Assembly: GCA_964369425.1 (NCBI GenBank) | Contig: CAYJGW010000025.1 | Location: 1-38,671, forward strand | DNA length: 38,671 nucleotides | From: CAUPWF01 sp964369425 | GTDB taxonomy: Bacteria; Bacillota; Clostridia; Lachnospirales; Lachnospiraceae | Reading direction: 5' to 3' | Shown here: positions 25,494 to 34,228 of the stretch, piece after piece | Layout: every line of letters starts with the position of its first letter | Numbering within the stretch: the stretch's first letter is position 1 | Notes under the pieces: generated by a model | Told to the model about the DNA's origin: nothing | What the model saw: only the letters and a program-made list of their open reading frames with translations | Database searches by the model: none | Program-made: the position numbers and the translations under genes

Positions 25494-26708
25494 TTACGCT
25501 ACACGTATCATATGTAAGATATTTTCAAATTTCTGTGCACTGGTTTCATAAGTTCCTTCTTCAATCAATCCAGTGACAAATCCAAACTCATTATCTAGAC
25601 CTTCCACTTCGATAACCTTTACATTTCCAAAAGCAGCTTCCACTGCTGGCAACAACTCTTCAACCTGTCCTTGCATCCTAACAAAGAATTTTCTTTCGAT
25701 TGAATCCTTATCTTGCAATGTTAATTTATTACGCTCCCACATCGTCATAATATTTCTATTCAAATGCTTCGCTGCATCTACCACATCACCTACCACAGCA
25801 CTAGCTGTCGGTAACTTCCCAGCTCCACTGCCGTAGAACATCGCATCCCCTAATACATTTCCTCTAACAAAGATTGCATTAAAGACATCATTCACACTGT
25901 ACAACGGATGGGTCGCTGGAATTAAGAACGGTGCTACTATAGCATCGATTTTTTTCCCTTTGCGGTTGCTACTAGCAATCAACTTCACAGTCATTCCTAA
26001 TGCTTTCGCATATTTCATATCTTCCACAGAAATCTTGGTAATTCCTTCTGTGTATATATCTTTAAAATCTACTTGTCTGCCTGAGATTAAAGATGATAAA
26101 ATCGCAATCTTTCTACATGCATCATGACCTTCCACATCCGCTTCTGGATTACTCTCTGCATATCCCATATCTTGCGCCTCTTTTAGTACCGCATCATAGT
26201 CAGCACCTTCATAGAACATTTTTGTTAGCATATAATTTGTTGTACCGTTTAATATTCCGGAAATTTCTTCCACTTCATCTGCTGTCATAGACGAGTTCAA
26301 CGGACGAATGATTGGAATTCCTCCACCAACACTTGCTTCAAACAAGAAATTAATATTGTTTTCTTTTGCAATCGCTAAGAGCTCAGCCCCATGTTCTGCA
26401 ACAAGTGCTTTATTAGAAGTAGCTACGCTCTTTCCAGCTAGTAAGCTTTTCTTAACAAAAGTGTACGCAGGTTCGATCCCCCCCATTACTTCAACTACAA
26501 TATCCACATCTTTATCATTTAATATCACATCAAAATCATGAACAATCTTTTCTTGTATTGGATCTTCAGGAAAATCTCGCAAATCCAGCACATACTTAAT
26601 ATTCAAATCTTCTTGTATTCTTTTATTAATCGTAGCTCCATTTGTATTGATTACTTCCACTACACCTGATCCTACTGTTCCATATCCTAAAATTGCTATA
26701 TTTACCAT
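25494..26708 (-). CDS. hom: Homoserine dehydrogenase
   Basis: A 404-residue enzyme with the NAD(P)-binding motif GYGTVGSG at residues 8-15. The catalytic segment contains GGIPIIRPL, a GILNGTTNYMLT motif and the AYAESNPEADVEGHDACRK-type region, and a C-terminal ACT domain covers about 325-402. It reduces aspartate semialdehyde to homoserine for threonine and methionine. The ACT domain implies feedback by threonine. It starts four bases after the ACT-regulator stop, with GGGAG upstream, so three genes form one operon. Confidence 0.96.
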   Translation of the reverse strand: MVNIAILGYGTVGSGVVEVINTNGATINKRIQEDLNIKYVLDLRDFPEDPIQEKIVHDFDVILNDKDVDIVVEVMGGIEPAYTFVKKSLLAGKSVATSNKALVAEHGAELLAIAKENNINFLFEASVGGGIPIIRPLNSSMTADEVEEISGILNGTTNYMLTKMFYEGADYDAVLKEAQDMGYAESNPEADVEGHDACRKIAILSSLISGRQVDFKDIYTEGITKISVEDMKYAKALGMTVKLIASSNRKGKKIDAIVAPFLIPATHPLYSVNDVFNAIFVRGNVLGDAMFYGSGAGKLPTASAVVGDVVDAAKHLNRNIMTMWERNKLTLQDKDSIERKFFVRMQGQVEELLPAVEAAFGNVKVIEVEGLDNEFGFVTGLIEEGTYETSAQKFENILHMIRVA

Positions 26709-26712
26709 TCTT

Positions 26713-27165
26713 CTACTCCCTGCCTATTATTTTTAAATAATGAATCCCTATGTTGTCTTCTAGCTCCTGTATCAAATCTGACAAATCTCCTGTGTGTACC
26801 AGTATCTCCACACTGATTGTAACCGTTGCAATACCATTGATTGGAATACTTTGGTGTATCGTTAAAATATTCGCTTTAAAGTCTGCTATATTCTTTAATA
26901 TCTCTGATAATACCCCCGGTGTATCGTCCATTTGAATTACTAGTGTAATCGTTCGTCCCTTTTCATTTTCATGAAATGGAAAAATATCATCTTTGTATTT
27001 ATAAAATGAACTTCTACTAATTCCAACTCTTTCACTAGCCTCTTGAATCGTCAACACTTTTTCTGAATCAATTAAACGCTTTGCCTCAACTACCTTCAAC
27101 AAAACTTCAGGGACTGCTTTCTTTTTGAGTACATAATACTTAATTTTGTCTTCTTTCTTTTCCAT
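26713..27165 (-). CDS. pheB: ACT-domain protein of the PheB (UPF0735) family
   Basis: A 150-residue protein with an N-terminal helix-turn-helix-like segment (about 38-60: LTIQEASERVGISRSSFYKYKD). A C-terminal ACT domain (about 70-148) contains MDDTPGVLSEILKNIADF and the NILTIHQSIP motif typical of this family. B. subtilis PheB was once called a chorismate mutase; no such activity can be read here. The HTH plus ACT layout suggests an amino-acid-sensing regulator. It leads the operon with hom and the apgM-type gene, consistent with a role in threonine-branch control. Confidence 0.88.
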   Translation of the reverse strand: MEKKEDKIKYYVLKKKAVPEVLLKVVEAKRLIDSEKVLTIQEASERVGISRSSFYKYKDDIFPFHENEKGRTITLVIQMDDTPGVLSEILKNIADFKANILTIHQSIPINGIATVTISVEILVHTGDLSDLIQELEDNIGIHYLKIIGRE

Positions 27166-27212
27166 CTTCCCTCCGTGTTCGTATCACAGATACATTTGTT
27201 TCTCACTAAGAG

Positions 27213-27241
27213 ATGGTATCATACTTTCAAAAATTATGCAA
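27213..27241 (-). promoter_or_regulatory. Candidate promoter of the pheB-hom-apgM operon
   Basis: On the minus strand TTGCAT (27241-27236), 17 bases, then TACCAT (27218-27213) with an upstream TGA, 48 bases before the ATG. It falls just behind the prfB stop. The leader is too short for a T-box or riboswitch. Confidence 0.5.
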
Positions 27242-27244
27242 CAC

Positions 27245-28355
27245 CTAATCTTTAATACTTATCCATTTTAAGTATCCATTAATAAATAAATCAAGGTCTC
27301 CATCTAGCACAGCCTTTACATTACTAGTCTCTACTTCTGTCCTTTTATCCTTTACCAGCGTATACGGTTGCATCACATAAGATCTTATCTGACTTCCAAA
27401 ACCTATTTCTTTTATCTCTCCTCGAATATCAGATACCTTTTCTGCTTGCTCTTGTTGTTTTAACAAAAACAACCTAGCTTTCAACATCTGCATCGCTTTA
27501 TCTTTATTATTTAGCTGAGATCTTTCATTTTGACACTGCACAACAATCCCGGTAGGAAGGTGTGTAATCCTAATAGCAGACGAAGTTTTATTGACATGTT
27601 GACCACCAGCTCCACTTGCTCTATACGTATCAATCTTCAAATCATCATCCTCTATCTCGATATCTATCTCCGTCTCAATATCTGGTATCACATCACAAGA
27701 CGCAAAAGATGTCTGACGCTTTCCTGTCGCATTAAATGGCGAAATTCGAACCAATCGATGTACACCTTTTTCAGATTTTAAATAGCCATAGGCATTTTCT
27801 CCATTGATTTGAAATGTCACACCTTTAATTCCTGCGATATCTCCATCTAAATAATCGAGTACCTCTACTGAAAACCCTTTGCGATCCGCATAACGCTTAT
27901 ACATGCGATAGAGCATCTCTGCCCAATCACAAGATTCTGTTCCGCCTTCTCCTGCGTGCAATGTAACAATCGCATTATCTCTGTCATATTCCTGCGACAA
28001 CAAAGTTTCTATGCGCATAGCTTCAAACAACTCTTCAAACTGCTGCATTTCTGCCGTTGCTTCTTGCGCAATCTCTTCATCATCCTCTTCATAACCCATT
28101 TCTAACAACACTTTGATGTCCTCATACAACTGCTCTAGAGATTCGATTCTCTCCACCATGCTCTCTAAGCCTTTTAACTCCTTCATGACTTTTTGAGATT
28201 TTCTTGCATCATCCCAAAAACTTGGCTCTTCTATCTTTCGTTGTAACTCTTCTACTTGTGCTTTTTTATTCGCCAAGTCAAAGTGAATCCCTCAATTCAT
28301 TTAATGGACTTTCATAACTATTGCATTTTACTTTTATTTCATCTAAAGCTACCAA
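27245..28355 (-). CDS. prfB: Peptide chain release factor 2, with programmed +1 frameshift
   Basis: The gene is read in two frames. From a TTG at 28355 (AAGGTAGGTGA site upstream) 25 codons run to CTT TGA at 28283-28278. A +1 shift there (CTTTGAC) continues through 344 codons to 27245, giving 369 residues, the family's normal length. An AGGGA Shine-Dalgarno-like stretch stands three bases before CTT, as in other prfB shift sites. The protein has the SPF stop-codon recognition motif and GGQ (SGAGGQHVNKT) for ester hydrolysis at UGA and UAA. An annotation starting at 28276 would miss the first 26 residues. It follows secA, as in many Firmicutes. Confidence 0.97.
28267..28292 (-). promoter_or_regulatory. 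Programmed +1 frameshift site of prfB
   Basis: CTTTGAC at 28283-28277 (minus strand) with AGGGA just upstream. The in-frame UGA is decoded slowly when RF2 is scarce, which favours the shift and so autoregulates the factor. Confidence 0.96.
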
Positions 28356-28379
28356 AAAATCACCTACCTTCATTTTAAT

Positions 28380-28424
28380 TTAGCAGAGTGGCTCAACGCA
28401 ATTTACGTTTTGCCACTCTGCTAA
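28380..28424. terminator. Hairpin between secA and prfB
   Basis: A perfect 13-bp stem, TTAGCAGAGTGGC (28380-28392) with 28412-28424, starts five bases after the secA stop. Its T run lies on the plus strand only; on the minus strand, the direction of both genes, ATTAAAATG follows. It may therefore act as a partial terminator or message stabiliser rather than a full stop. Confidence 0.6.
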
Positions 28425-28428
28425 TTTT

Positions 28429-30996
28429 TTATATCTTATTTGCGCAGCACTGCTTATACTTCTTCCCGCTTCCACACGGACAAGGATCATTTGGATATAC
28501 CTTGTCATCTTCACGCTTCTTTGGCTTTTTCGCAAGACTATCGTCTTTATTCGTTCCAGTCACTTTCGCTACTTCTTTTCGCTCTACCTTTTGTTCTACT
28601 CGAATTCTAAACAAAGTACGTATTGTATCTTCTGCGATTGTCTGAGTCATTTCCCCAAACATATCATATCCAAGCATCTTGTACTCTACTAATGGATTTT
28701 TTTGTCCATAAGCTTGTAGTCCGATTCCTTGACGCAACTGAACCATATCATCAATGTGATTCATCCATCTACCGTCAATCGCTCTAAGCAATACAATTCG
28801 TTCGATTTCTCGCAACTGCTCTGGCTCTGGGAACTCAGTTTCTTTTTGCTCATACGCCTTTACTGCCTGTTCCTTCACAAGATGCTTTAACTCATTGATT
28901 CCTTTATCCTTTACATCTTCATATTTAATTGTCTTCATAGGCACATTAGCATGAAGTGTAACGTTTAATTCTTTTAAATCCCACTCTGTGTTATCTAAAT
29001 CTGGAGAAATACTTTTATCTACTACATTCTCTACAAAATCTGTTAACATATTATAAACAGAATCTCGCATGTTCTCCCCATTTAACACTTTTCTTCGCTC
29101 TTCATAGATAATCTCTCTTTGCTCATTCATAACCTGATCATACTCTAACAAGTTTTTACGAATCGCATAGTTATTACCCTCAATCTTCTTTTGTGCACGT
29201 TCAATTGTATTAGAGAGTTGCTTATGCTCTATCTGCTCACCCTTTTCTACTCCTAGCACTTCAAAAATCTTCATTAGACGATCGGAACCAAACAGTCTCA
29301 TCAATTCATCTTCTAGAGAAATATAAAATCTTGACTCCCCTACATCTCCTTGACGTCCAGCACGACCTCTCAGCTGATTGTCAATACGTCTAGATTCGTG
29401 TCGCTCTGTACCAATAATCTTTAGACCACCTAGTTCAAGAACACCTTCTTCTAGTTTAATATCTGTACCACGACCTGCCATGTTAGTAGCAATGGTCACT
29501 GCACCTTTCACACCAGCTTCCGCTACAATTTCTGCCTCTTTCTCATGAAACTTTGCATTCAAGACATTATGTGGAATTCCTTCTCTTTTCAATAGCTTAC
29601 TTAAAAGCTCTGAAACTTCGATGGTAATGGTACCCACAAGTACTGGTTGTCCTTTTTCATGCGCCTTAATTACCTCTTGTACTACCGCGTGATACTTTTC
29701 TTCTTTTGTCTTATATACTGCATCATCTAAATCTATCCTTTGTACTGGACGGTTTGTAGGAATCTCCACAACGTCCATTCCATAAATATCTCTAAATTCT
29801 TTTTCCTCTGTCAAGGCAGTACCTGTCATACCACATTTTTTCCCATACTTGTTGAACAAGTTCTGGAATGTAATAGAAGCTAAGGTTCTACTTTCACTCT
29901 TAACTTTTACTTTTTCTTTCGCCTCAATTGCTTGATGCAAACCATCTGAATAGCGACGCCCTGGCATAATACGACCTGTAAACTCATCAACAATCATAAT
30001 CTGATCTTCACTCACCACATAGTTTTGATCTTTGAACATCAAATTGTGCGCTCTAAGAGCCAATATAATATTATGTTGAATCTCTAGGTTTGCTGGATCT
30101 GCTAAGTTTTCAATATTGAAGAACTTCTCAACTTTGGTAATACCTTCATCTGTTAAGTTAACATTTTTCTCTTTTTCATTAACAATGAAATCACCGGTCT
30201 CTACAATTTCTTCACCCATAATAGCACTCATCTTAGTGAAGTCACCTTCAGCTTCACCTTTTTTCAATTGTCTAGCTAGTATATCGCACACTTCATATAA
30301 CTTTGTCGACTTCCCGCTTTGCCCTGAAATAATAAGTGGTGTTCTCGCCTCATCAATCAATACCGAGTCAACCTCATCAATTACCGCAAATGGTAATCCT
30401 CTTTGTACTAATTGCTCTTTATAAATCACCATATTATCTCTTAGGTAATCAAATCCCAACTCATTATTTGTCACATATGTAATGTCACAATCATAAGCTG
30501 CTCTTCTCTCTGCCTTTTCCAATGAATTAAGCACAACACCTACAGACAATCCTAAAAATTCATGGATTTGCCCCATCCACTGCGCATCACGATTCGCAAG
30601 GTAATCATTGACCGTTACAATGTGTACCCCGTTCCCTTCTAATGCATTCAAATATGCTGGAAGGGTAGATACTAATGTCTTTCCTTCTCCTGTACGCATC
30701 TCTGCAATACGTCCTTGGTGCAAGATAACACCACCGATTAATTGAACGCGATAATGACGCATTCCTAATACTCTAGTAGCCGCTTCTCTCACTACTGCAA
30801 ACGCTTCTGGTAATATATCATCTAATGTCTCGTCTTTTTGCAAACGTTCTTTAAATTCTACTGTCTTTCTGTTCAACTCAATGTCAGACAATGCTTTCAT
30901 CTCATCTGATAGTGACTCAATATGGTCAATAATCGGATAAATTCTTTTTAATTCGTTCTCGCTATGCGAACCAAATATCTTCTCAAGTAAGCCCAT
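28429..30996 (-). CDS. secA: Preprotein translocase ATPase SecA
   Basis: An 855-residue protein from the ATG at 30996, chosen for the AAGGAG site six bases upstream; an in-frame ATG eight codons earlier lacks one. Walker A is MRTGEGKT and Walker B VIDEVDSVLIDEAR. The preprotein cross-linking domain, the second nucleotide-binding domain (TNMAGRGTDIKL, GTERHESRRIDNQLRGRAGRQGD-type segment) and the helical scaffold are in order. The C-terminus carries the zinc and SecB-type tail with Cys pairs (PCPCGSGKKYKQCC). It drives protein export through SecYEG. It is usually co-transcribed with prfB. Confidence 0.98.
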   Translation of the reverse strand: MGLLEKIFGSHSENELKRIYPIIDHIESLSDEMKALSDIELNRKTVEFKERLQKDETLDDILPEAFAVVREAATRVLGMRHYRVQLIGGVILHQGRIAEMRTGEGKTLVSTLPAYLNALEGNGVHIVTVNDYLANRDAQWMGQIHEFLGLSVGVVLNSLEKAERRAAYDCDITYVTNNELGFDYLRDNMVIYKEQLVQRGLPFAVIDEVDSVLIDEARTPLIISGQSGKSTKLYEVCDILARQLKKGEAEGDFTKMSAIMGEEIVETGDFIVNEKEKNVNLTDEGITKVEKFFNIENLADPANLEIQHNIILALRAHNLMFKDQNYVVSEDQIMIVDEFTGRIMPGRRYSDGLHQAIEAKEKVKVKSESRTLASITFQNLFNKYGKKCGMTGTALTEEKEFRDIYGMDVVEIPTNRPVQRIDLDDAVYKTKEEKYHAVVQEVIKAHEKGQPVLVGTITIEVSELLSKLLKREGIPHNVLNAKFHEKEAEIVAEAGVKGAVTIATNMAGRGTDIKLEEGVLELGGLKIIGTERHESRRIDNQLRGRAGRQGDVGESRFYISLEDELMRLFGSDRLMKIFEVLGVEKGEQIEHKQLSNTIERAQKKIEGNNYAIRKNLLEYDQVMNEQREIIYEERRKVLNGENMRDSVYNMLTDFVENVVDKSISPDLDNTEWDLKELNVTLHANVPMKTIKYEDVKDKGINELKHLVKEQAVKAYEQKETEFPEPEQLREIERIVLLRAIDGRWMNHIDDMVQLRQGIGLQAYGQKNPLVEYKMLGYDMFGEMTQTIAEDTIRTLFRIRVEQKVERKEVAKVTGTNKDDSLAKKPKKREDDKVYPNDPCPCGSGKKYKQCCANKI

Positions 30997-31030
30997 TTTG
31001 TACTCCTTATTTTTATTCATATACTACTCT

Positions 31031-31059
31031 ATAATAGCATTATACACATATTTATTCAA
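31031..31059 (-). promoter_or_regulatory. Sigma-A promoter of secA
   Basis: On the minus strand TTGAAT (31059-31054), 17 bases, then TATTAT (31036-31031), in the gap after hisA and 35 bases before the secA ATG. Confidence 0.55.
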
Positions 31060-31067
31060 CAGAAATT

Positions 31068-31835
31068 TTATCTGCTCACTAGGGTTTTATATGGAATATT
31101 CCCGCCAAACAAATCTAATGCACTTCCAATTGTAAAATCTAAAGCCTCTTTTGATAGTTCTCTAAACCGTTTTAAATCCTTACTACTCCCAATTCCACCT
31201 GCATATGTAATCTTGATACCATTCCATTTCGCTAAAAGTTGTACTAAATCTTCTTCTACTCCTGAACTTTTTCCTTCTACGTCTACTCCATGAACCAAAA
31301 ATTCATCGCAGTATTTAGCAAATTCATTTAACATCTCTTCATTTATTTTCACATTTGTAAACGTTTGCCAACGATTCGTCACCACAAAGTAGTCTGCTCC
31401 TTTTTTTCTGCAACTCAAATCAACTACTAACCTATCTTTTCCCACCAGTTCACTGATTCTCTTCAAATTCGCCCAGTTCACTTCTCCATCTTGAAATACA
31501 TAGGAGGTAACAATCACATGAGATGCTCCTGACTCGAGATATTCCATCGCATTCTCGTGGGTAATCCCACCTCCTATCTGCAATCCTCTAGGATATGAAC
31601 TTAGAGCTTTCATCGCTTGCTCTTTCGTTGCTTGAAAATATTCAGAACCTTGTGGATTCAACAGTATGATATGCCCTCCAACTAGACCATCTTCACGATA
31701 CATATGCGCATAATAATCCGCTTCAAGGTCTGACGCAAAATTTGTAACCGCTTGATCTCCTTCATCCAGCAAACTCCCCCCTACGATTTGTTTTACTTTT
31801 CCATTATGTATGTCTATACAAGGTCTAAACTTCAT
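31068..31835 (-). CDS. hisA: HisA isomerase of the eukaryotic HIS6 type
   Basis: A 255-residue (beta-alpha)8 barrel from the ATG at 31835 with GGAGG five bases upstream. It opens MKFRPCIDIHNGKVKQIVGG; other matches to yeast HIS6 include VVDLSCRKKG with a WQT segment, HGVDVEGKSSG and ITYAGGIGS, plus SALDLFGGN at the end. It converts ProFAR to PRFAR in histidine synthesis. The usual bacterial HisA is a distinct subfamily; this HIS6-like form occurs in some bacteria. It sits outside any his operon, after a tiny lipoprotein gene, with a strong hairpin just before its ribosome binding site. Confidence 0.9.
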   Translation of the reverse strand: MKFRPCIDIHNGKVKQIVGGSLLDEGDQAVTNFASDLEADYYAHMYREDGLVGGHIILLNPQGSEYFQATKEQAMKALSSYPRGLQIGGGITHENAMEYLESGASHVIVTSYVFQDGEVNWANLKRISELVGKDRLVVDLSCRKKGADYFVVTNRWQTFTNVKINEEMLNEFAKYCDEFLVHGVDVEGKSSGVEEDLVQLLAKWNGIKITYAGGIGSSKDLKRFRELSKEALDFTIGSALDLFGGNIPYKTLVSR

Positions 31836-31852
31836 ATCGTCCTCCATTATTC

Positions 31853-31883
31853 AACAGAGAGTGCGTATTACGCACTCTCTGTT
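31853..31883. repeat. Perfect 14-bp hairpin upstream of hisA
   Basis: AACAGAGAGTGCGT (31853-31866) pairs with 31870-31883 across a three-base loop. It ends eight bases before the hisA ribosome binding site and begins 19 bases after the small lipoprotein stop. There is no T run on the minus strand, so it is unusual as a terminator. Confidence 0.9.
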
Positions 31884-31902
31884 AATTGTATTTAATTATT
31901 CT

Positions 31903-32172
31903 TTATCTTTCATCTGTCTGCTCATTCTCAGACTCCATCCCATTATCCGAATTATCCATCATCTCATCTGCGCCTTCTTTCATATCATCCACGCCTTCTT
32001 TCATGTCATCTTCTACCTTATCTGCTGCATCTTCTAACATAGTATCATCTTTCGTACCATCTGTGGCACTATTGACATTACTATCATTCGTAGAATCTTC
32101 CGAACACGCAATAAAACTTCCCATAGAAACCATGCACATCATCACGATCAACAATTTCTTCATACTTTTCAT
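31903..32172 (-). CDS. Very small acidic lipoprotein
   Basis: An 89-residue protein with a short basic N-terminus (MKSMKK), a hydrophobic stretch and a lipobox ending FIAC at Cys23. The mature part is strongly acidic (Asp, Glu, Asn, Met) and contains a tandem repeat of DDMKEG, encoded by a 21-base DNA repeat. No fold or function can be assigned; it looks like a surface-anchored disordered spacer. The start at 32172 has AAGGAG nine bases upstream. A 14-bp palindrome (32211-32224) lies 38 bases before the ATG. It is possibly co-transcribed with hisA. Confidence 0.75.
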   Translation of the reverse strand: MKSMKKLLIVMMCMVSMGSFIACSEDSTNDSNVNSATDGTKDDTMLEDAADKVEDDMKEGVDDMKEGADEMMDNSDNGMESENEQTDER

Positions 32173-32210
32173 AATTCAAATCTCCTTCATTCACAAGATA
32201 TTACTATTAT

Positions 32211-32224
32211 TTGAATTAATTCAA
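32211..32224. promoter_or_regulatory. Palindrome upstream of the small lipoprotein gene
   Basis: TTGAATTAATTCAA is a perfect 14-bp palindrome in the gap between fbp and the lipoprotein gene. Its position fits an operator, but A/T-rich palindromes also arise by chance. Confidence 0.35.
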
Positions 32225-32252
32225 GTTTTCATACGAGCTACATGTAGGAATA

Positions 32253-34208
32253 TTATACCAATTTTTTCTCAATTATTATTCCTGATCTATACGCCGATAA
32301 CAATTGTTGTAAATCTTCAATTTTTTCTTTAATTTTCATTCCATTATCTGTATCGCCTACCATGCATCTTTTCTCGACACGCTTAACAAGTACTGCATCT
32401 GAGTGGATATCACTCTCATTACGAATAGCCTTCTCTGTAGACTCAAATGGATCATGCGCCACCAATCGTAGTCCATAGCTATTATAAATCAAGGTATATC
32501 CTGCAATTCCAGTTTGCTTTTGGTATGCTTTTGAAAAACCGCCATCAATTACAAGCACTTTTCCATCACATTTTATTGGACTTTCCCCATTAATCGTTTT
32601 TACCGGAACATGCCCATTTACAATATGTCCATTTTTTTCATCAATTCCAAATTCATTCAAAATCACTTTTGCAGTTTCTGCTTTTTCAAGCAATACATAA
32701 TATGGATTTTTCTTTTCTATATGACTTTCTTTCTCTACTATGAAATATCGTTCAAAAGTTGCCATCTTATCTTTTCCAAACAATGGTGAATGTGGATGCA
32801 ACCACACATACCACATCATATCTCTTCCTAGCTCACGTTCTTTTTCTGATACTGCAAAAAAGCCTTTTCTCACATAACTATCTAAGACATCATACCATTC
32901 TTTCCCTTTATAAGACTTTCCAAACAAATGATTTTCTTTGAGGCTTCCATCTTCATTTAATAACACACATCCATGATACAAAAGATTATGATTATAAACC
33001 TTATACAATCCTCCTTTTGCCAATAAAAACCTAGCATGGCTTTGAAGCAAATCGCAATTACAAAAAGCTGTTGTCAGACGCTTCATAATCTTCTCTTCTT
33101 CTATAGATAATTCATAAGGATTTTCTTTATCCACTGTCGGAAAGAAAGTATCGCGCATATGATACTCTTTTCCGTAAGCCGCTATGCTTTGATTTTCATA
33201 ATCAACTCTATGAAGTAACAGCCGTTCTTCTAGCTCGAATTCTGTATACTTTTGTATCAATTGTCCTTCTAATTTAAACTGAATAATTGAAATCGCTTTA
33301 TGGATTTTTGCCTCTAAATCTATCTCTCCTACATGCGCCTCACTTACTTTTGGAAGAAAGCACTCGCAGGAATCCAAGTCATATGTCTTCATTGCAAATG
33401 TTGCTAGTGGTAGCAGATTGATTCCATACCCATCCTCTATAATGTCTAAGTTGCCATACCTTGCACAGATACGAATGGCATTGGCAATACAAGCTCTTTG
33501 CCCGGCTGCTGCCCCCATCCATACTACATCGTGGTTCCCCCATTGAACATCAATGGAGTGATACTGCATCAAATGATTCATAATCAGGTGCGGACCTGGC
33601 CCTCTATCATAAATATCTCCTACAATATGGAGATGGTCAATCACCAACCTTTGTATCAACTCACTAATCGCAATAATAAATGCTTCTCCACGCTTTGTAT
33701 CTATAATAGAACGAACAATGGAACTATAATACGATTCTTTATCTATAACCTCCATCTTTTCCGTAATTAATTCTTCAATTACATAAGCAAATTCTGGTGG
33801 CAATGCTTTCCTAACTTTTGAGCGCGTATACTTACTTGCTACTCGTTTGCACACTTCAATCAAACGATAAAGTGTAATCTCATACCATTCTTCTATATCT
33901 GGTTCACTTTGTAACACTAATTCTAACTTCTCTTTTGGATAGTAAATCAGTGTCGCTAACGATCGCTTATCTTGATTACCCAATGTAGGACCAAATACTT
34001 CATCAATCTTCTTTCTAACCGTTCCTGAGCCATTTTTCAACACATGCAAAAAAGCTTCGTGTTCTCCATGAATATCCGTCAAAAAATGCTCTGTCCCTTT
34101 CGGTAGGTTTAAAATCGATTGCAAATTGATAATCTCTGTCGATGCTGCTGCAATTGTCGGATATAGCTCAGACAATCTTTCCAAATAACGTTTTTCCAGA
34201 CTCTCCAT
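32253..34208 (-). CDS. fbp: Fructose-1,6-bisphosphatase, class III
   Basis: A 651-residue protein, the size of the Firmicute class III enzyme and unlike the 330-residue class I. It has the calcineurin-like metallophosphatase motifs DIHGEHEAF (near residue 44), GDIYDRGPGPH and WGNHDVVWMG in order, then GHVPVKT and a DGGFSKAY region near the C-terminus. It removes the C1 phosphate of fructose-1,6-bisphosphate for gluconeogenesis and usually responds to phosphoenolpyruvate and nucleotides. The ATG has GAGGGGGG upstream. It follows dapB at 20 bases, so it is probably co-transcribed with dapA-dapB. No firm terminator is seen behind it. Confidence 0.96.
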   Translation of the reverse strand: MESLEKRYLERLSELYPTIAAASTEIINLQSILNLPKGTEHFLTDIHGEHEAFLHVLKNGSGTVRKKIDEVFGPTLGNQDKRSLATLIYYPKEKLELVLQSEPDIEEWYEITLYRLIEVCKRVASKYTRSKVRKALPPEFAYVIEELITEKMEVIDKESYYSSIVRSIIDTKRGEAFIIAISELIQRLVIDHLHIVGDIYDRGPGPHLIMNHLMQYHSIDVQWGNHDVVWMGAAAGQRACIANAIRICARYGNLDIIEDGYGINLLPLATFAMKTYDLDSCECFLPKVSEAHVGEIDLEAKIHKAISIIQFKLEGQLIQKYTEFELEERLLLHRVDYENQSIAAYGKEYHMRDTFFPTVDKENPYELSIEEEKIMKRLTTAFCNCDLLQSHARFLLAKGGLYKVYNHNLLYHGCVLLNEDGSLKENHLFGKSYKGKEWYDVLDSYVRKGFFAVSEKERELGRDMMWYVWLHPHSPLFGKDKMATFERYFIVEKESHIEKKNPYYVLLEKAETAKVILNEFGIDEKNGHIVNGHVPVKTINGESPIKCDGKVLVIDGGFSKAYQKQTGIAGYTLIYNSYGLRLVAHDPFESTEKAIRNESDIHSDAVLVKRVEKRCMVGDTDNGMKIKEKIEDLQQLLSAYRSGIIIEKKLV

Positions 34209-34228
34209 TGTCGCCCCCCTCTTGACGT

